A program made the translations under genes and the position numbers. The notes under the pieces were generated by a model. It did not search any database. It was not told where the DNA came from and was given only the letters and a program-made list of their open reading frames with translations. From assembly GCA_039033415.1 (NCBI GenBank), contig JBCCCR010000016.1, forward strand, positions 1 through 64,000: a stretch of 64,000 nucleotides of DNA. Reading direction: 5' to 3'. The number at the start of each line of letters is the position of its first letter. The stretch's first letter is position 1. This stretch comes from Pseudomonadota bacterium. GTDB lineage: Bacteria > Pseudomonadota > Gammaproteobacteria > Xanthomonadales > SZUA-38. Below are positions 43,593 to 53,090 of the stretch, one piece after another.

Positions 43593-45110
43593 ATGAGCAA
43601 AACGATATCGCGTCGAGACTTTACCCTCGGCACGCTGGCGGCTGTCGGCGGGCTGGCGGCGGCCCGCGCCGCCGAGCCGCAATCAGACCTCACCCAACTC
43701 TACAGCGAAGCGGATGCCCTGACGCTGGCCGAACACGTTCGTGCAGGCGACGTTTCACCGGCCGAACTCCTCGAGGAAGCCATCGCCAGAACCGAGCGGG
43801 TCAATCCAAAGATCAACGCCGTCACCACCCAGCACTTCGAGCTGGCGCGGGCATACGTCAGGGAACAGCCTTTGCCGAGCGGCCCCTTCCGCGGCGTCCC
43901 GTTTCTGCTCAAAGACCTCGGCGCTCGACTCGCCGGTACGGTGACCACCGGCGGTTCGCGGCTGCTCAAGGGCATCGAGGCGCCGCAGGACGATGTCCTG
44001 ACGCAGCGCTATAAGCAGGCCGGCCTGGTGATCTTTGGCAAGACCAACACGCCGGAGTTTGGCATGGCGCTGACCACCGAGCCCTACCTGTTTGGCCCCT
44101 GCCGCAACCCGTGGAATCTTAAACACAGCACAGCCGGCTCCAGCGGCGGCGCCGCGGCAGCGGTGGCGGCCGGTATTGTGCCGATGGCCAACGCCACTGA
44201 CGGCGGTGGATCGATCCGGGTCCCCGCAGCCGCCTGCGGTCTGTTTGGCCTGAAGCCGACCCGCGCGCTGACGCCGCGCGCTGTCGGGCCCAGCATGATG
44301 TCCGTTTCTCACGTGATATCGCGGTCGGTGCGCGACAGCGCGGCGGCGCTTGACGTCACCGCCGGCTACGCGCCCGGCCTGCCGTTTGTGTCACCCGAGC
44401 CCGTCGGGGGCTATCGATTGGCCGTGAGCCAAGCGCCCGAACCCCTGCGCGTGGCGCTGGTGACCGATGAGCCGGAGCTAAGACTCGACCCCGGCGTGGC
44501 GGCGGCGATCGACAAGGTGGCCAAGAAGCTTGAAGAACTGGGCCATCGGGTCGAAGAGGCCGCACCGGGCGTGGATTTTGACCGTCTGAACCAGGCGCAA
44601 AACACGATGATCCTGGCCGAGTTTTCTCAGGGTATGCAGAGTCTTGCCAGCGCCATTGGCCGGCCGCTGGACGCCAGCACCCTGGAGCGGCTGTCGCTCG
44701 AATTTGTCGAGGTGGGCGCGGCGACCAGCGCCACCGAGTACGTCGCAGCCTGGGAGCATGTTCAGTCCGTGACCCGAAGCCTCGCCGGATTTTTTGAGCG
44801 ATACGACCTGATGCTGAGCCCGGTCACGGTGACGCCGCCGCCAAAGCTAGGCGTAATCAACGAGCAGCCGGAGGACAACTACCAGGAGTTTGTCGACCGT
44901 TTTCGCACCTACTCAGCGTACACGCCGCTGCAGAATCTCACCGGCATGCCCGCCGCTTCCCTACCGGTAGGCCTGTCCAAAGACGGCCTGCCCGTGGCGG
45001 CGATGATCAGCGCCGGCCTGGGTCACGACGCGCGGATCCTGGCGGTCAGCGCCCAGCTCGAGCAGGCGCTGCCTTTCGAACGGCGCCGGCCGCCCGTCTA
45101 TGCCGGCTAA
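43593..45110 (+). CDS. Tat-exported amidase-signature enzyme
   Basis: A 505-residue amidase with a twin-arginine signal (SRRDFTLG) ending near ARAAE. The Ser-cisSer-Lys triad is intact: Lys107 in FLLKDLG, Ser183 in TAGSSGGA and Ser207 in DGGGSIRVP, with the 24-residue Ser-Ser spacing typical of the family. It hydrolyses amides to acid and ammonia; the substrate is unknown. The ATG at 43593 follows AGGGG. The next gene, a malonyl-CoA-synthetase-like ligase, overlaps by 11 bp. Confidence 0.9.
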   Translation: MSKTISRRDFTLGTLAAVGGLAAARAAEPQSDLTQLYSEADALTLAEHVRAGDVSPAELLEEAIARTERVNPKINAVTTQHFELARAYVREQPLPSGPFRGVPFLLKDLGARLAGTVTTGGSRLLKGIEAPQDDVLTQRYKQAGLVIFGKTNTPEFGMALTTEPYLFGPCRNPWNLKHSTAGSSGGAAAAVAAGIVPMANATDGGGSIRVPAAACGLFGLKPTRALTPRAVGPSMMSVSHVISRSVRDSAAALDVTAGYAPGLPFVSPEPVGGYRLAVSQAPEPLRVALVTDEPELRLDPGVAAAIDKVAKKLEELGHRVEEAAPGVDFDRLNQAQNTMILAEFSQGMQSLASAIGRPLDASTLERLSLEFVEVGAATSATEYVAAWEHVQSVTRSLAGFFERYDLMLSPVTVTPPPKLGVINEQPEDNYQEFVDRFRTYSAYTPLQNLTGMPAASLPVGLSKDGLPVAAMISAGLGHDARILAVSAQLEQALPFERRRPPVYAG

Positions 45111-46632
45111 GCGGATGCCAGGAAATCTGTTTGCGGCGTATGCCGAGTGCTTTGACCACTGGGCTGACAAAGATGCGGTGATCACAGACAGCGGCACGCG
45201 ACTGAGCTTTGCCGACCTGGACCAGCATTCTGCCCGCATGGCAGGTGCGCTAAAGAGGTTGGGCGTCGTTAAGGGAGACCGGGTCACGGCACAGGTCCAC
45301 AAGTCGCCCGAAGCGCTGTGTCTCTATCTGGCCTGCCTGCGGGCTGGCGCCGTGTTCCATCCGCTCAACACCGGCTACCAGCCGGCGGAGCTCGCGTATT
45401 TTGTCGGCAACGCTGAGCCGAAGGTGATTGTGACCGACCCGGCCAGCCTGGACCTGTTTTGTGGTCTGCCCGGCAGCCCACAGACGGTGCTCACCCTCGA
45501 TCATAGCGGCCTCGGGACGTTGGCAGACGCAGCGGCTGATCAAGCGGACACCTTCATCAACGTGTCCTGCGATGCTCACGACAGCGCGGCGCTGCTGTAC
45601 TCGTCCGGCACCACCGGACAGCCCAAAGGGATCGACCTCAGCCACGGCAATCTGCTCAGCAACGCTTGGGTCCTCACCGACTGGTGGCAGTTCAGCGAGC
45701 GGGATGTTCTGCTGCACGCGCTCCCAATCTTTCACGTGCACGGCCTGTTTGTCGCCGTCGGCTGCGCGCTGCTCAGCGGCGCCAGCATGCGGTGGCAGCC
45801 CGGATTTTCGGTCGACGCCGTGATCGACGCCCTGCCCGACTGCAGCGTGATGATGGGGGTGCCGACCTACTACACCCGGCTGTTGGCAAGCCCGCGGTTC
45901 ACTCGCGAGGTCAGCGCCGATCGTCGGCTGTATATCTCCGGTTCGGCACCGCTGCTGGCCGAGACCTTTGAGGCGTTCGAAGCGCAGACCGGACATCGTA
46001 TTGTCGAACGCTACGGCCTGACGGAAACGGTGATCAACACGTCGAGCCCCCTGGACGGTGATCGCAAAGCCGGCACCGTCGGGGTGCCCCTTCCCAATGT
46101 TGAGCTGCGTGTCGTTGATGACGCCGGCCACTCGCTGGGTCCGGGCGAGACCGGGCAGATTGAGGTCCGCGGCCCCAACGTCTTTAAGGGCTACTGGCAG
46201 ATGCCCGACAAAACCCGCGAGGACTTTACCGGCGACGGCTTTTTCCGCACCGGCGACAACGGCGAGTGGGACAACGACGGTTACCTGGCCATCGTCGGTC
46301 GAGCCAAAGACATGGTGATCAGCGGCGGTCTAAACGTCTACCCACGGGAGGTTGAGCTCCTGCTGGATGGCCTGGAGGGCGTTGCCGAATCGGCGGTGAT
46401 CGGCGTGCCTCACCCGGACTTTGGTGAGGCTGTGGTGGCGGTGGTTGTCCCGCTGGACGGCGCCGCGCTCGACGAAGATGCGCTGCGCGACGCGCTGAAA
46501 CCGCTCATCGCGGCGTTTAAGGTCCCCAAGCGCATTACGACTATGGCCGAGCTGCCGCGCAATACGATGGGGAAGGTCCAGAAAAACCGGTTGCGAGATC
46601 GATATCGCGGCCTGTTTGAGGCCGAAGCTTAG
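45100..46632 (+). CDS. Malonyl-CoA synthetase-like acyl-CoA ligase
   Basis: A 510-residue ANL-superfamily adenylating enzyme. Motifs include LLYSSGTTGQPKGI (P-loop), LPIFHVHGLFVA, YISGSAPL, ERYGLTET and the C-terminal lysine motif PRNTMGKVQK. The HVHGLF segment and overall length match MatB malonyl-CoA synthetases, which join malonate or methylmalonate to CoA. The overlap with the amidase gene suggests it activates that enzyme's acid product. Confidence 0.82.
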   Translation: MPAKRMPGNLFAAYAECFDHWADKDAVITDSGTRLSFADLDQHSARMAGALKRLGVVKGDRVTAQVHKSPEALCLYLACLRAGAVFHPLNTGYQPAELAYFVGNAEPKVIVTDPASLDLFCGLPGSPQTVLTLDHSGLGTLADAAADQADTFINVSCDAHDSAALLYSSGTTGQPKGIDLSHGNLLSNAWVLTDWWQFSERDVLLHALPIFHVHGLFVAVGCALLSGASMRWQPGFSVDAVIDALPDCSVMMGVPTYYTRLLASPRFTREVSADRRLYISGSAPLLAETFEAFEAQTGHRIVERYGLTETVINTSSPLDGDRKAGTVGVPLPNVELRVVDDAGHSLGPGETGQIEVRGPNVFKGYWQMPDKTREDFTGDGFFRTGDNGEWDNDGYLAIVGRAKDMVISGGLNVYPREVELLLDGLEGVAESAVIGVPHPDFGEAVVAVVVPLDGAALDEDALRDALKPLIAAFKVPKRITTMAELPRNTMGKVQKNRLRDRYRGLFEAEA

Positions 46633-46636
46633 CGAG

Positions 46637-48391
46637 CTATTCCTCCCGCGGATAAACCCGGCGACCGGCAAACCAGGTTTCGCGCGGACGAATACCGCTG
46701 ATGTCTCCGGCCGGTATTTCCAGCAGGTTGTCATCCAGGATGAGAAAGTCCGCCGATTTGCCCACCGCCAGCGAACCCGTCTCACCCTCCAGACGCAGCG
46801 CTCGCGCGCCTTCGATGGTGTAGATCCGAATGGCCTCTTCCACGGTAATTGCTTGCTCTGGCCATAGCTGGGCCCGCGAGTCGGCCAAGGGGTCGCTTCG
46901 CGTCACCAGCGACTCGATGCCAATCCAAGGGTCGGCGCTTTTCGCGACCGCCGGCCAATCGGAGCCCGCCAGCAGCCCGGCGCCGCTGTCGATCAGGTCG
47001 CGCACCGGGAAGTAGTACTGGCCCCGCTCTTCACCCACCGCCTGGTAAATCGCATCGATGATCGGCGAGGGATACCAGAGGATCGGCGACAGGTCGGCCA
47101 CGGCATTCAGCGTTTTAAAGCGAGGCACATCCTGCGGGCTGATGTAGCCGGCATGGGCCAGCTCATGACGCAGCCCGCTGGCGCCGTTGGCGTCGCGGGC
47201 CGCCTCGATGGCGTCCAGCGCTGCGCGCACCGAGCGGTCGCCGGCGGCGTGCATCTTGACGGTAAAACCGCGCCGGTCCAGCTCGATCACGTCTCGGGCC
47301 AGCGCTTGGGGGGCAATCAGCAGCGGCCCGCCGCTGAAGTTTGAGCCGTGTTTGTGGTCGGCCAGATAAGGCGCGAGCATCGCCGCCGTTCGTGCCGGGG
47401 TCGGCACACCATCGAGAAACAGCTTCACAAAGTTGGTGTGGACGCGCCGGCCGGCGTATCGCTCCCGGGCAGCTTCGTAGAACCGATAGTCCAAGCCGGT
47501 GATGCGCCGTCCATCGGGACCACGCAGGCTCACCGCCACGTTGAGGTCCAGCCCGCCACGGTCGGCCAGAGCGGTGTCCATCGCCTTCCAGGCTTTTGAC
47601 TCCCAGGGATGGGTCGAGGCGTCCTTGATACCGGTAATCCCAAATGCTGACGCGGTCCGCATGAAGTGTTCAACGGCCTGGGCGGTTTGTTCGGAGCTGT
47701 ATTCGGGCATCACGTCCTGCATCATCTTGGCGGCGGTCTCCAGCAGCACCCCGTTGGGTGTGCCGTCCGCCTCCCGCAGAAAGCTGCCGCCCGGCGGATC
47801 CGGGGTCTCTTTGTCGATCCCGGCCAGCGCCAGTGCCCGGCTGTTGACCCAGCCGTTGTGCAGGCTGTCGTCTCGCAGATACACCGCTTTGTCGCCCGAT
47901 ACTGCATCGAGGAGCTGCCGCGGGGACGCGAGCTCATGCGTTTCGAAAAACGCGCTGTCCCACTGCCCGCCGATGATCCAGTCGCTCTCCGGCTGCTCGA
48001 CAACACAGCGGGCGATCGCCTGCTGGACCTGCTCCGGCGTAGCGCTGAAGGGAAAGCTGCATGCATAGAGCGTTTGCAGGCTGCCGCGGATCGGATGCAG
48101 GTGCGCGTCGATCAGCCCCGGCAGCACCATCTTCCCGGCCAGGTCGATGCGTTCCGCGCCCGACTCCGCCTCTTGGAGAGCCGTTTTGCTGTCGCCGATA
48201 AACACGATCCGCTCGCCGTCGATGACCATCGCCTCCGCCTGCGGTAGTGACGGGTCGACGGTGTAGACCACGCCGTCGAGAAAAACCCGCTGGCTGCTTG
48301 GTTGCTGCGGCTCACGCAAGGTGGTTCCGCACGCGCCCAGTGCCAAGAGCAACACGGTCAGGGCTGTACTCTTCACGCTCAAGCTTCCCAT
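46637..48391 (-). CDS. YtcJ-type amidohydrolase lipoprotein
   Basis: A 584-residue protein with a lipobox LGAC (Cys at about residue 21), so it is anchored to the envelope. The rest is an amidohydrolase-family-3 domain: LPGLIDAHLHP (metal-binding HxH), VKLFLDGVP, VKMHAAGDRSVRAALDAIE and GSDWPA with the catalytic Asp. YtcJ/NfdA-like enzymes hydrolyse N-substituted formamides and other amides. The ATG at 48391 follows GGAGAG. It converges with the ligase gene and follows the second amidase by 14 bp. Confidence 0.88.
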   Translation of the reverse strand: MGSLSVKSTALTVLLLALGACGTTLREPQQPSSQRVFLDGVVYTVDPSLPQAEAMVIDGERIVFIGDSKTALQEAESGAERIDLAGKMVLPGLIDAHLHPIRGSLQTLYACSFPFSATPEQVQQAIARCVVEQPESDWIIGGQWDSAFFETHELASPRQLLDAVSGDKAVYLRDDSLHNGWVNSRALALAGIDKETPDPPGGSFLREADGTPNGVLLETAAKMMQDVMPEYSSEQTAQAVEHFMRTASAFGITGIKDASTHPWESKAWKAMDTALADRGGLDLNVAVSLRGPDGRRITGLDYRFYEAARERYAGRRVHTNFVKLFLDGVPTPARTAAMLAPYLADHKHGSNFSGGPLLIAPQALARDVIELDRRGFTVKMHAAGDRSVRAALDAIEAARDANGASGLRHELAHAGYISPQDVPRFKTLNAVADLSPILWYPSPIIDAIYQAVGEERGQYYFPVRDLIDSGAGLLAGSDWPAVAKSADPWIGIESLVTRSDPLADSRAQLWPEQAITVEEAIRIYTIEGARALRLEGETGSLAVGKSADFLILDDNLLEIPAGDISGIRPRETWFAGRRVYPREE

Positions 48392-48405
48392 AGGACTCTC
48401 CAAGA

Positions 48406-49830
48406 TCATTGGACACACCCTGGCGGCCTTTGACGGCCGCAGCCGGTGGCCTGCTGCACCGCCCACGCTGCCTGGAGGACGCCAAAATCATCTCCGTATC
48501 GACCCACAATCTGCAGCCCAACCGGCAGCCCTTCGTCGGTGAAGCCGACGGGTACCGAGACCGCCGGGTGCCCGGGAACGGTGATGAAGTAGCACGACCG
48601 CATCCAGTCCAGATAGGAGTGCATCAGCTCACCGGCGACGGACTCGGGGTACGGCATGTCCACCGGAAACGGATGCAGCTGGGTGACCGGCAACAGGAGA
48701 TACTCAAAGCGCTCGAAGAAGCGGTCAAAGCGTTGGCGAATCCGTTCGAGCTCCAGCTGCGCGTCTTCGACTTTTTTTGGGCTGAGCTTGAGCCCCTGCT
48801 CAATGTTCCAGATCAGCGTCTGCTTGTAGTCTGCACGATGGTGGTCGAGCGCCGGGCCCAACATTCCCGCGTACAGGCTGGCCCGCAGCGTTTTGAACAC
48901 CTCATCGATGCCGGCGAGGTCCGGCAGTTCCTCAGACAACACGGCGCCCGCGTCAGCCAAAACCTCAGCACCGCGTTCGACGTAAGCCGCCATCCCCTCA
49001 ACCAGCGGCAGCTGTCCGGCATAGTCGGCGGCAACGGCGACCGCACACCCGCTGAAGCTGCGGGCTAGCGCCTTGGAGAAATCCTGCTCACTCAGCCGCC
49101 GGGACAGCGGACAGCGCGAATCAGGTCCGGCGATGGCGCTCATGAACAGCGCCACGTCCTCAACGGTTCTCGCCATCGGCCCCTCTACCGGCAAGGTCGC
49201 CAGCGGGTACTGCGTCGGCCAGCTCGGGACGCGTCCCGGCGTCGGGCGGAGCCCCACTACGTTGCACCAGGCCGCCGGGTTGCGCAGCGAGCCGCCCATG
49301 TCGCTGCCGTCAGCCAGGCTGACCATCCCCGCGGCCAGCGCCACCGCCGCACCACCGCTGCTGCCGCCGCACGTGAGCTCGGGGTTGTAGGGATTGCGCG
49401 TGACGCCAAAAACCTCGTTGAAGGTCTGTGATCCAGCGCCGAATTCCGGCGTATTGGTTTTGCCGAGCATGATGGCGCCGGCGTTGTGCATGCGCTGGAC
49501 CAGCAACGAGTTTTCCTCGGGCACAAAGTCAGCCTTGGTCTTGGAGCCAAAGGTGGTCCGCACACCCTTGGTCAGGGCCAGATCTTTGTGGGCCACGGGC
49601 AAACCGGCGAGCGGCCCGAGAACCTCGCCGCGGGCCAGGCGATCGTCGAGGCTTTGGGCTGTCTCCAACGCCTGCGCGTCGGTCCGGGTCACCACCGCGT
49701 TGAGCCGCTCGTTGCAGAAGTCCAGCTGCGCCAAATGGGCTGAGACCACCTCGGTGCACGAGACCTCGCGCCGGCGGATGAGATCTGCCAGCTCAGCGGC
49801 TGATTTCCAGACTAGCTCTTGCAGAGCCAT
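48406..49830 (-). CDS. Amidase-signature enzyme (cytoplasmic)
   Basis: A 474-residue amidase with no signal peptide. The triad is intact: Lys82 in VAHKDLA, Ser157 in CGGSSGGA and Ser181 in DMGGSLRNP, again 24 residues apart. It is the first gene of a likely two-gene unit with the YtcJ-type lipoprotein. A strong GAGGAG ribosome site precedes the ATG, and a rho-independent terminator lies only 19 bp upstream, so expression must start within or read through that region. Confidence 0.9.
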   Translation of the reverse strand: MALQELVWKSAAELADLIRRREVSCTEVVSAHLAQLDFCNERLNAVVTRTDAQALETAQSLDDRLARGEVLGPLAGLPVAHKDLALTKGVRTTFGSKTKADFVPEENSLLVQRMHNAGAIMLGKTNTPEFGAGSQTFNEVFGVTRNPYNPELTCGGSSGGAAVALAAGMVSLADGSDMGGSLRNPAAWCNVVGLRPTPGRVPSWPTQYPLATLPVEGPMARTVEDVALFMSAIAGPDSRCPLSRRLSEQDFSKALARSFSGCAVAVAADYAGQLPLVEGMAAYVERGAEVLADAGAVLSEELPDLAGIDEVFKTLRASLYAGMLGPALDHHRADYKQTLIWNIEQGLKLSPKKVEDAQLELERIRQRFDRFFERFEYLLLPVTQLHPFPVDMPYPESVAGELMHSYLDWMRSCYFITVPGHPAVSVPVGFTDEGLPVGLQIVGRYGDDFGVLQAAWAVQQATGCGRQRPPGCVQ

Positions 49831-49848
49831 GTTCTCCTCAGTCAGACC

Positions 49849-49886
49849 AAAAAAAGGGCCGCCCTAAGTTTGCCTCAGGGCGGCCC
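49849..49886 (-). terminator. Rho-independent terminator upstream of the amidase gene
   Basis: On the minus strand, GGGCCGCCCT and AGGGCGGCCC pair in a perfect 10-bp stem followed by TTTTTTT. It lies downstream of the TonB-receptor gene and 19 bp upstream of the amidase ATG. The preceding CGGCCCA-AG-TGGGCCG palindrome (49881-49896) shares bases with the stem, so alternative folding is possible. Confidence 0.85.
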
Positions 49887-49887
49887 A

Positions 49888-50153
49888 AGTGGGCCGCTTG
49901 ACCATTTCGGTCTCCTCAGTCGTCACCTGGGCCTGGCTGGAAAGGCGCGAGCCGCAGCCAATGGCCGTAGCCCTTGGCAAGGCTTGCAACGCCGCCAGGC
50001 GGGTCCAGGTGGCGACCCGCAGGGCGGGCGTCTCAGGCACCATTCCGGCGTTGATCCGCTATGGTCATAACATCGATTATGACCACGACAAATCGCTAAG
50101 GCCCGACGCCTGACACGCTCGCTGAGGAGACTGAAATGGCCAAGCGGCCCACT
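49888..50153. repeat. 32-bp inverted repeat bounding a 266-bp segment
   Basis: The left arm (49888-49919) and the reverse complement of the right arm (50122-50153) agree at 30 of 32 positions. Each arm contains a GAGGAGAC ribosome-like site, an ATG and codons for K-R-P-T, so each could start a short peptide reading out of the segment. No target-site duplication is visible at the ends. Confidence 0.75.
50062..50085. promoter_or_regulatory. 24-bp operator-like palindrome
   Basis: TGGTCATAA-CATCGA-TTATGACCA has perfect 9-bp arms. TGGT...ACCA palindromes are typical of FadR/GntR-type repressors, but no GntR gene is in the window; the AraC gene at 55411 is the nearest local regulator. Confidence 0.6.
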
Positions 50154-50169
50154 AGCCGGGCGTTATGCG

Positions 50170-52596
50170 TTAGAAGCGATAGTTCAAAGACACGCCGTAG
50201 GTGCGCGGCATGCCGTTGGCCCGGACCAGAGGTCCATTGCCGCCCTGGTAAGCGGCCGGAAAATAGTACTCGTCGGTAATGTTTCGGCCCCACAGCATGG
50301 CACGCCAGGTCCCATCAGCGTTCCCGACGCCAAACCGCAGGTTGGCGATGGTGAAATCGTCGGTGGCGTCGGTCACCTGGGCACCGCCGGTGGTTTCGTC
50401 GGTATAGTTCGCGTCGCCCCCGAGGAAAACCTCCATACCGTTGGACATGGGCCAGACGTACTCAGCACGCACGCTGTAGGAAAGGTCGGGCGCCATAGCC
50501 AGCTCGATGCCGGAGGCGTCGCGGAAGACCGTGTTGGGCCAGACGCTGAGGTCCTGATCCACCGCCAGCCACTCGTCCACATTCGTATCGAGCAGCGCTA
50601 CCGTCGCCTGCAGCATCAGCTGCTCGGTGGCGGCCCACTGCAGGTCGATCTCCGCGCCTTTGATGGTCGACTCCGGCACGTTGGTAAGCCCGGAGATGTT
50701 GCCGACAAAGGTCACCGCCCGATCCTGCTCCTGCTTGTCTTTATAGTCGTAGTAGAAAGCCGCCGCGTTGAGCTGCATCGCGCCGTCCAGCAGCGTCGAC
50801 TTGAGGCCCACCTCAAAGGAGTTCAGTTTTTCCGGCCGGTAGGAGCGCAGCTGCTGGGTCGTATTGGAGTTGGCGCCGTTAAAGCCGCCGGACTTAAACC
50901 CGTTGGCCAGCGTAGCGTAGAGCAGGACGTCTTCGTTGACCGCATAGTCCAGGCCGATCTTGCCCATCCAGCGACCGACGCTGATGGCCTCTTCGTAAAC
51001 CCGGAACGCGTCGTTGACGTTGGGGCCGCCGATCAACGCGAAGATAAACGTCGGCGAAGTGGGGTCATCATCGATCGTTCCGCAGTCGCCGGGCCCGAGG
51101 GTCGCGCCGAACTGGGCGTTCAGAAAACCCGCCAGGCTGCCGTCATCGGCGACGAACGTGCATCCACTCCAGTCGCGATCCTCTTCGGTATAGCGTGCGC
51201 CCACCGTCAGGCGCATCTTCTCCGAAAACTGCCACTCGACGTGCCCGAACACCGCCTGCGAATCGGTGTTCTGAACGTAGATGGTGTCGAGCTCGCGGAT
51301 CGGTGTCGGCGCAAACAAACCGACGCCGAAGGGGATGGACCCCAGGCCGAACACCGAATCGGACATGAAGTAGTGGTAATACTCATCCACCTCGTCATCG
51401 GAGTAGTACAAACCGGCGATCCAGTTCAGGTTTTCCGTGGCGCCGCTCAGGCGCAGCTCCTGGGAGAAAACCTGCAGATCCGTGGTGTTGATGTTGCTGG
51501 AGTCGTTGAAAAAACCGCCGTCCCAGTCGTTGGACTCCACCCGGTCAAAGTCGTCGTAAGCGGTGATCGAGGTCAGCGTCATGCCGCCGATGTCCCACTC
51601 GAGCTTGGCGGAAATGCCGGTCAGCTGATTGTCCCGCTGGGGCCGTAGGTCGAAGGTGCGACCGGTGATCGGGCTGGTGTAGCTGTTGGTCCAGTCCGCA
51701 GTTTCGTTGTCGCCGGTGCGGTACCACGGCGGCGTTTGGCCAAAAAACTGCCCCGTCGGCAGGATGTACTGATCGAGCGGCGTGTAGGGGTTCACGAACT
51801 CACCCAAGCCCACAATCCGGCCGTCGTAGGCCGTGTTGGCACGGTTGTCGGACTGATCGTCCACGTGATGTACGTTCACGAGCAGCGAGGCCGAATCGGA
51901 AAGATCAAAATTCAGCATACCGCGCACGGCGGTGACGTCCTTCTCGCCCAGCTCGTCGTCGCGGGTTGCGCTCTGCTGCCAGCCTTCATTGGACTGGGTG
52001 GTTTTCATGGCGAACCGCCCCTGGACCCGATCGGACAGCGGACCGCTGACAAACCCCTCCACGTCCACCGTGTTGAAGCGGCCGTAGTTGATCACCACGC
52101 TGGCGTCGAACTCTTCGGTGGGCTTGCGGCTGACAAAGTTGATCTGGCCGGCGGTGGTGTTGCGACCGTAGAGGTCTCCCTGCGGCCCTTTGAGCACTTC
52201 AACACGCTCGACGTCGAACAGCAATCCACGGCTCATGACCGTGTAAGGAATCGCCACTTCGTCAAAGTAAAGGCCAACCGTCGAGGAGGCACCGGTGGAG
52301 TAGTCCTGAAAGCCGACACCGCGGATGCTGTAGAGCGGCACGCCGGTGGCGGCGGTCTCGTTCACCGTCAGGCCCGGCGTAAACACCGCCAGATCCTCAG
52401 AGCTGAACACCCCCAGCTCCTGAAGCTGCTGCCCCGTAAAGGCGTTGACGGTGATACCGATATCGTTGACGCCCTGCTCCCGCTTCTGGGCCGTCACGGT
52501 GATTTCCTCGATCACCTGGGCCTGGGCCAGGCCGGCTACGCCGGCGGAAACGCTCGCCAGGGCGCCCCATACTGCTGCTCGGGTCTTGGATTGCAT
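50170..52596 (-). CDS. TonB-dependent outer-membrane receptor
   Basis: An 808-residue receptor with a signal peptide (ending GLAQAQ), a TonB box (IEEITVTAQKR), a plug domain to about residue 155 (RVEVLKGPQGDLYGRNTTAG) and a 22-strand barrel ending in YGVSLNYRF with a terminal Phe. It imports a substrate across the outer membrane. Neighbouring amidases and amidohydrolases suggest an amide-containing compound. Preceded by a GAGGGAGAC ribosome site. Confidence 0.92.
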   Translation of the reverse strand: MQSKTRAAVWGALASVSAGVAGLAQAQVIEEITVTAQKREQGVNDIGITVNAFTGQQLQELGVFSSEDLAVFTPGLTVNETAATGVPLYSIRGVGFQDYSTGASSTVGLYFDEVAIPYTVMSRGLLFDVERVEVLKGPQGDLYGRNTTAGQINFVSRKPTEEFDASVVINYGRFNTVDVEGFVSGPLSDRVQGRFAMKTTQSNEGWQQSATRDDELGEKDVTAVRGMLNFDLSDSASLLVNVHHVDDQSDNRANTAYDGRIVGLGEFVNPYTPLDQYILPTGQFFGQTPPWYRTGDNETADWTNSYTSPITGRTFDLRPQRDNQLTGISAKLEWDIGGMTLTSITAYDDFDRVESNDWDGGFFNDSSNINTTDLQVFSQELRLSGATENLNWIAGLYYSDDEVDEYYHYFMSDSVFGLGSIPFGVGLFAPTPIRELDTIYVQNTDSQAVFGHVEWQFSEKMRLTVGARYTEEDRDWSGCTFVADDGSLAGFLNAQFGATLGPGDCGTIDDDPTSPTFIFALIGGPNVNDAFRVYEEAISVGRWMGKIGLDYAVNEDVLLYATLANGFKSGGFNGANSNTTQQLRSYRPEKLNSFEVGLKSTLLDGAMQLNAAAFYYDYKDKQEQDRAVTFVGNISGLTNVPESTIKGAEIDLQWAATEQLMLQATVALLDTNVDEWLAVDQDLSVWPNTVFRDASGIELAMAPDLSYSVRAEYVWPMSNGMEVFLGGDANYTDETTGGAQVTDATDDFTIANLRFGVGNADGTWRAMLWGRNITDEYYFPAAYQGGNGPLVRANGMPRTYGVSLNYRF

Positions 52597-52724
52597 GCTT
52601 GGTCAGTCTCCCTCGTCCAGGCCGGCGGATAGGCCGGCAAAGACTGAGTATAGGGTGGCGCCCCGAGGCGACGCATGGCGATCAGCGCATGGCATTTGTA
52701 TGAGAGTGCACCACCCGATACCTG

Positions 52725-53090
52725 CTACACGACCACAAAGTTTTTGGCGTTGATTGCCCATTCCTCGCCGTCTTTGATCAGGAGGAAGTGATTCACAAAA
52801 TTCATGCCCAGCACGCCTTTCTCCTCGAGCGTGGCGGTGGCAACGGTGCCGTCCACGCGCAGATGGGAGATGACCGGCTCGTACTGCGCCTGCGCCTCCG
52901 CTGAGGGCGGGTTAGCCTCCATCGCCTGGTAAAACGGCTCAGGGCCACCGGTCAGCAGATCCGGGCCCAGATAGCCCACCATCATGGCCGCCGGATGGAA
53001 CGCCGACTTCAGCATCGACACGTCTCCGCTGCGGGTCCCCTCGATGTAGCGTTCGATCACGGCACGCGCGGCCGCTGTCTCATTACTCAT
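52725..53090 (-). CDS. NTF2-like (lumazine-binding-type) protein
   Basis: A 121-residue protein beginning MSNETAAARAVIERYIEGTRSGD, then FHPAAMMVGYLG and a C-terminal strand set, as in NTF2-fold proteins of the Lumazine_bd_2 group. The ATG at 53090 follows a GAGGAG site and overlaps the upstream lipoprotein stop by 8 bp. Possible accessory catalytic or binding role in the amide pathway; no active site can be assigned. Confidence 0.75.
   Translation of the reverse strand: MSNETAAARAVIERYIEGTRSGDVSMLKSAFHPAAMMVGYLGPDLLTGGPEPFYQAMEANPPSAEAQAQYEPVISHLRVDGTVATATLEEKGVLGMNFVNHFLLIKDGEEWAINAKNFVVV

Larger units (their letters stand above)
49831..50169. promoter_or_regulatory. Complex regulatory gap between amidase and TonB-receptor genes
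   Basis: A 339-bp gap with, from left to right, a strong minus-strand terminator (49849-49886), the left arm of a 32-bp inverted repeat (49888-49919), about 140 GC-rich bases without clear signals, a 24-bp palindrome (50062-50085) and the right repeat arm (50122-50153). Minus-strand codons starting at 49904 spell MVKRPTWAALRQT and end at the terminator, behind a GAGGAG site; this could be a 13-residue leader peptide. Confidence 0.5.

Noticed and set aside
49889-50113. 74-codon plus-strand ORF in the regulatory gap
   Set aside because: It begins inside the left repeat arm and runs through the operator palindrome; no family and no ribosome site support it.
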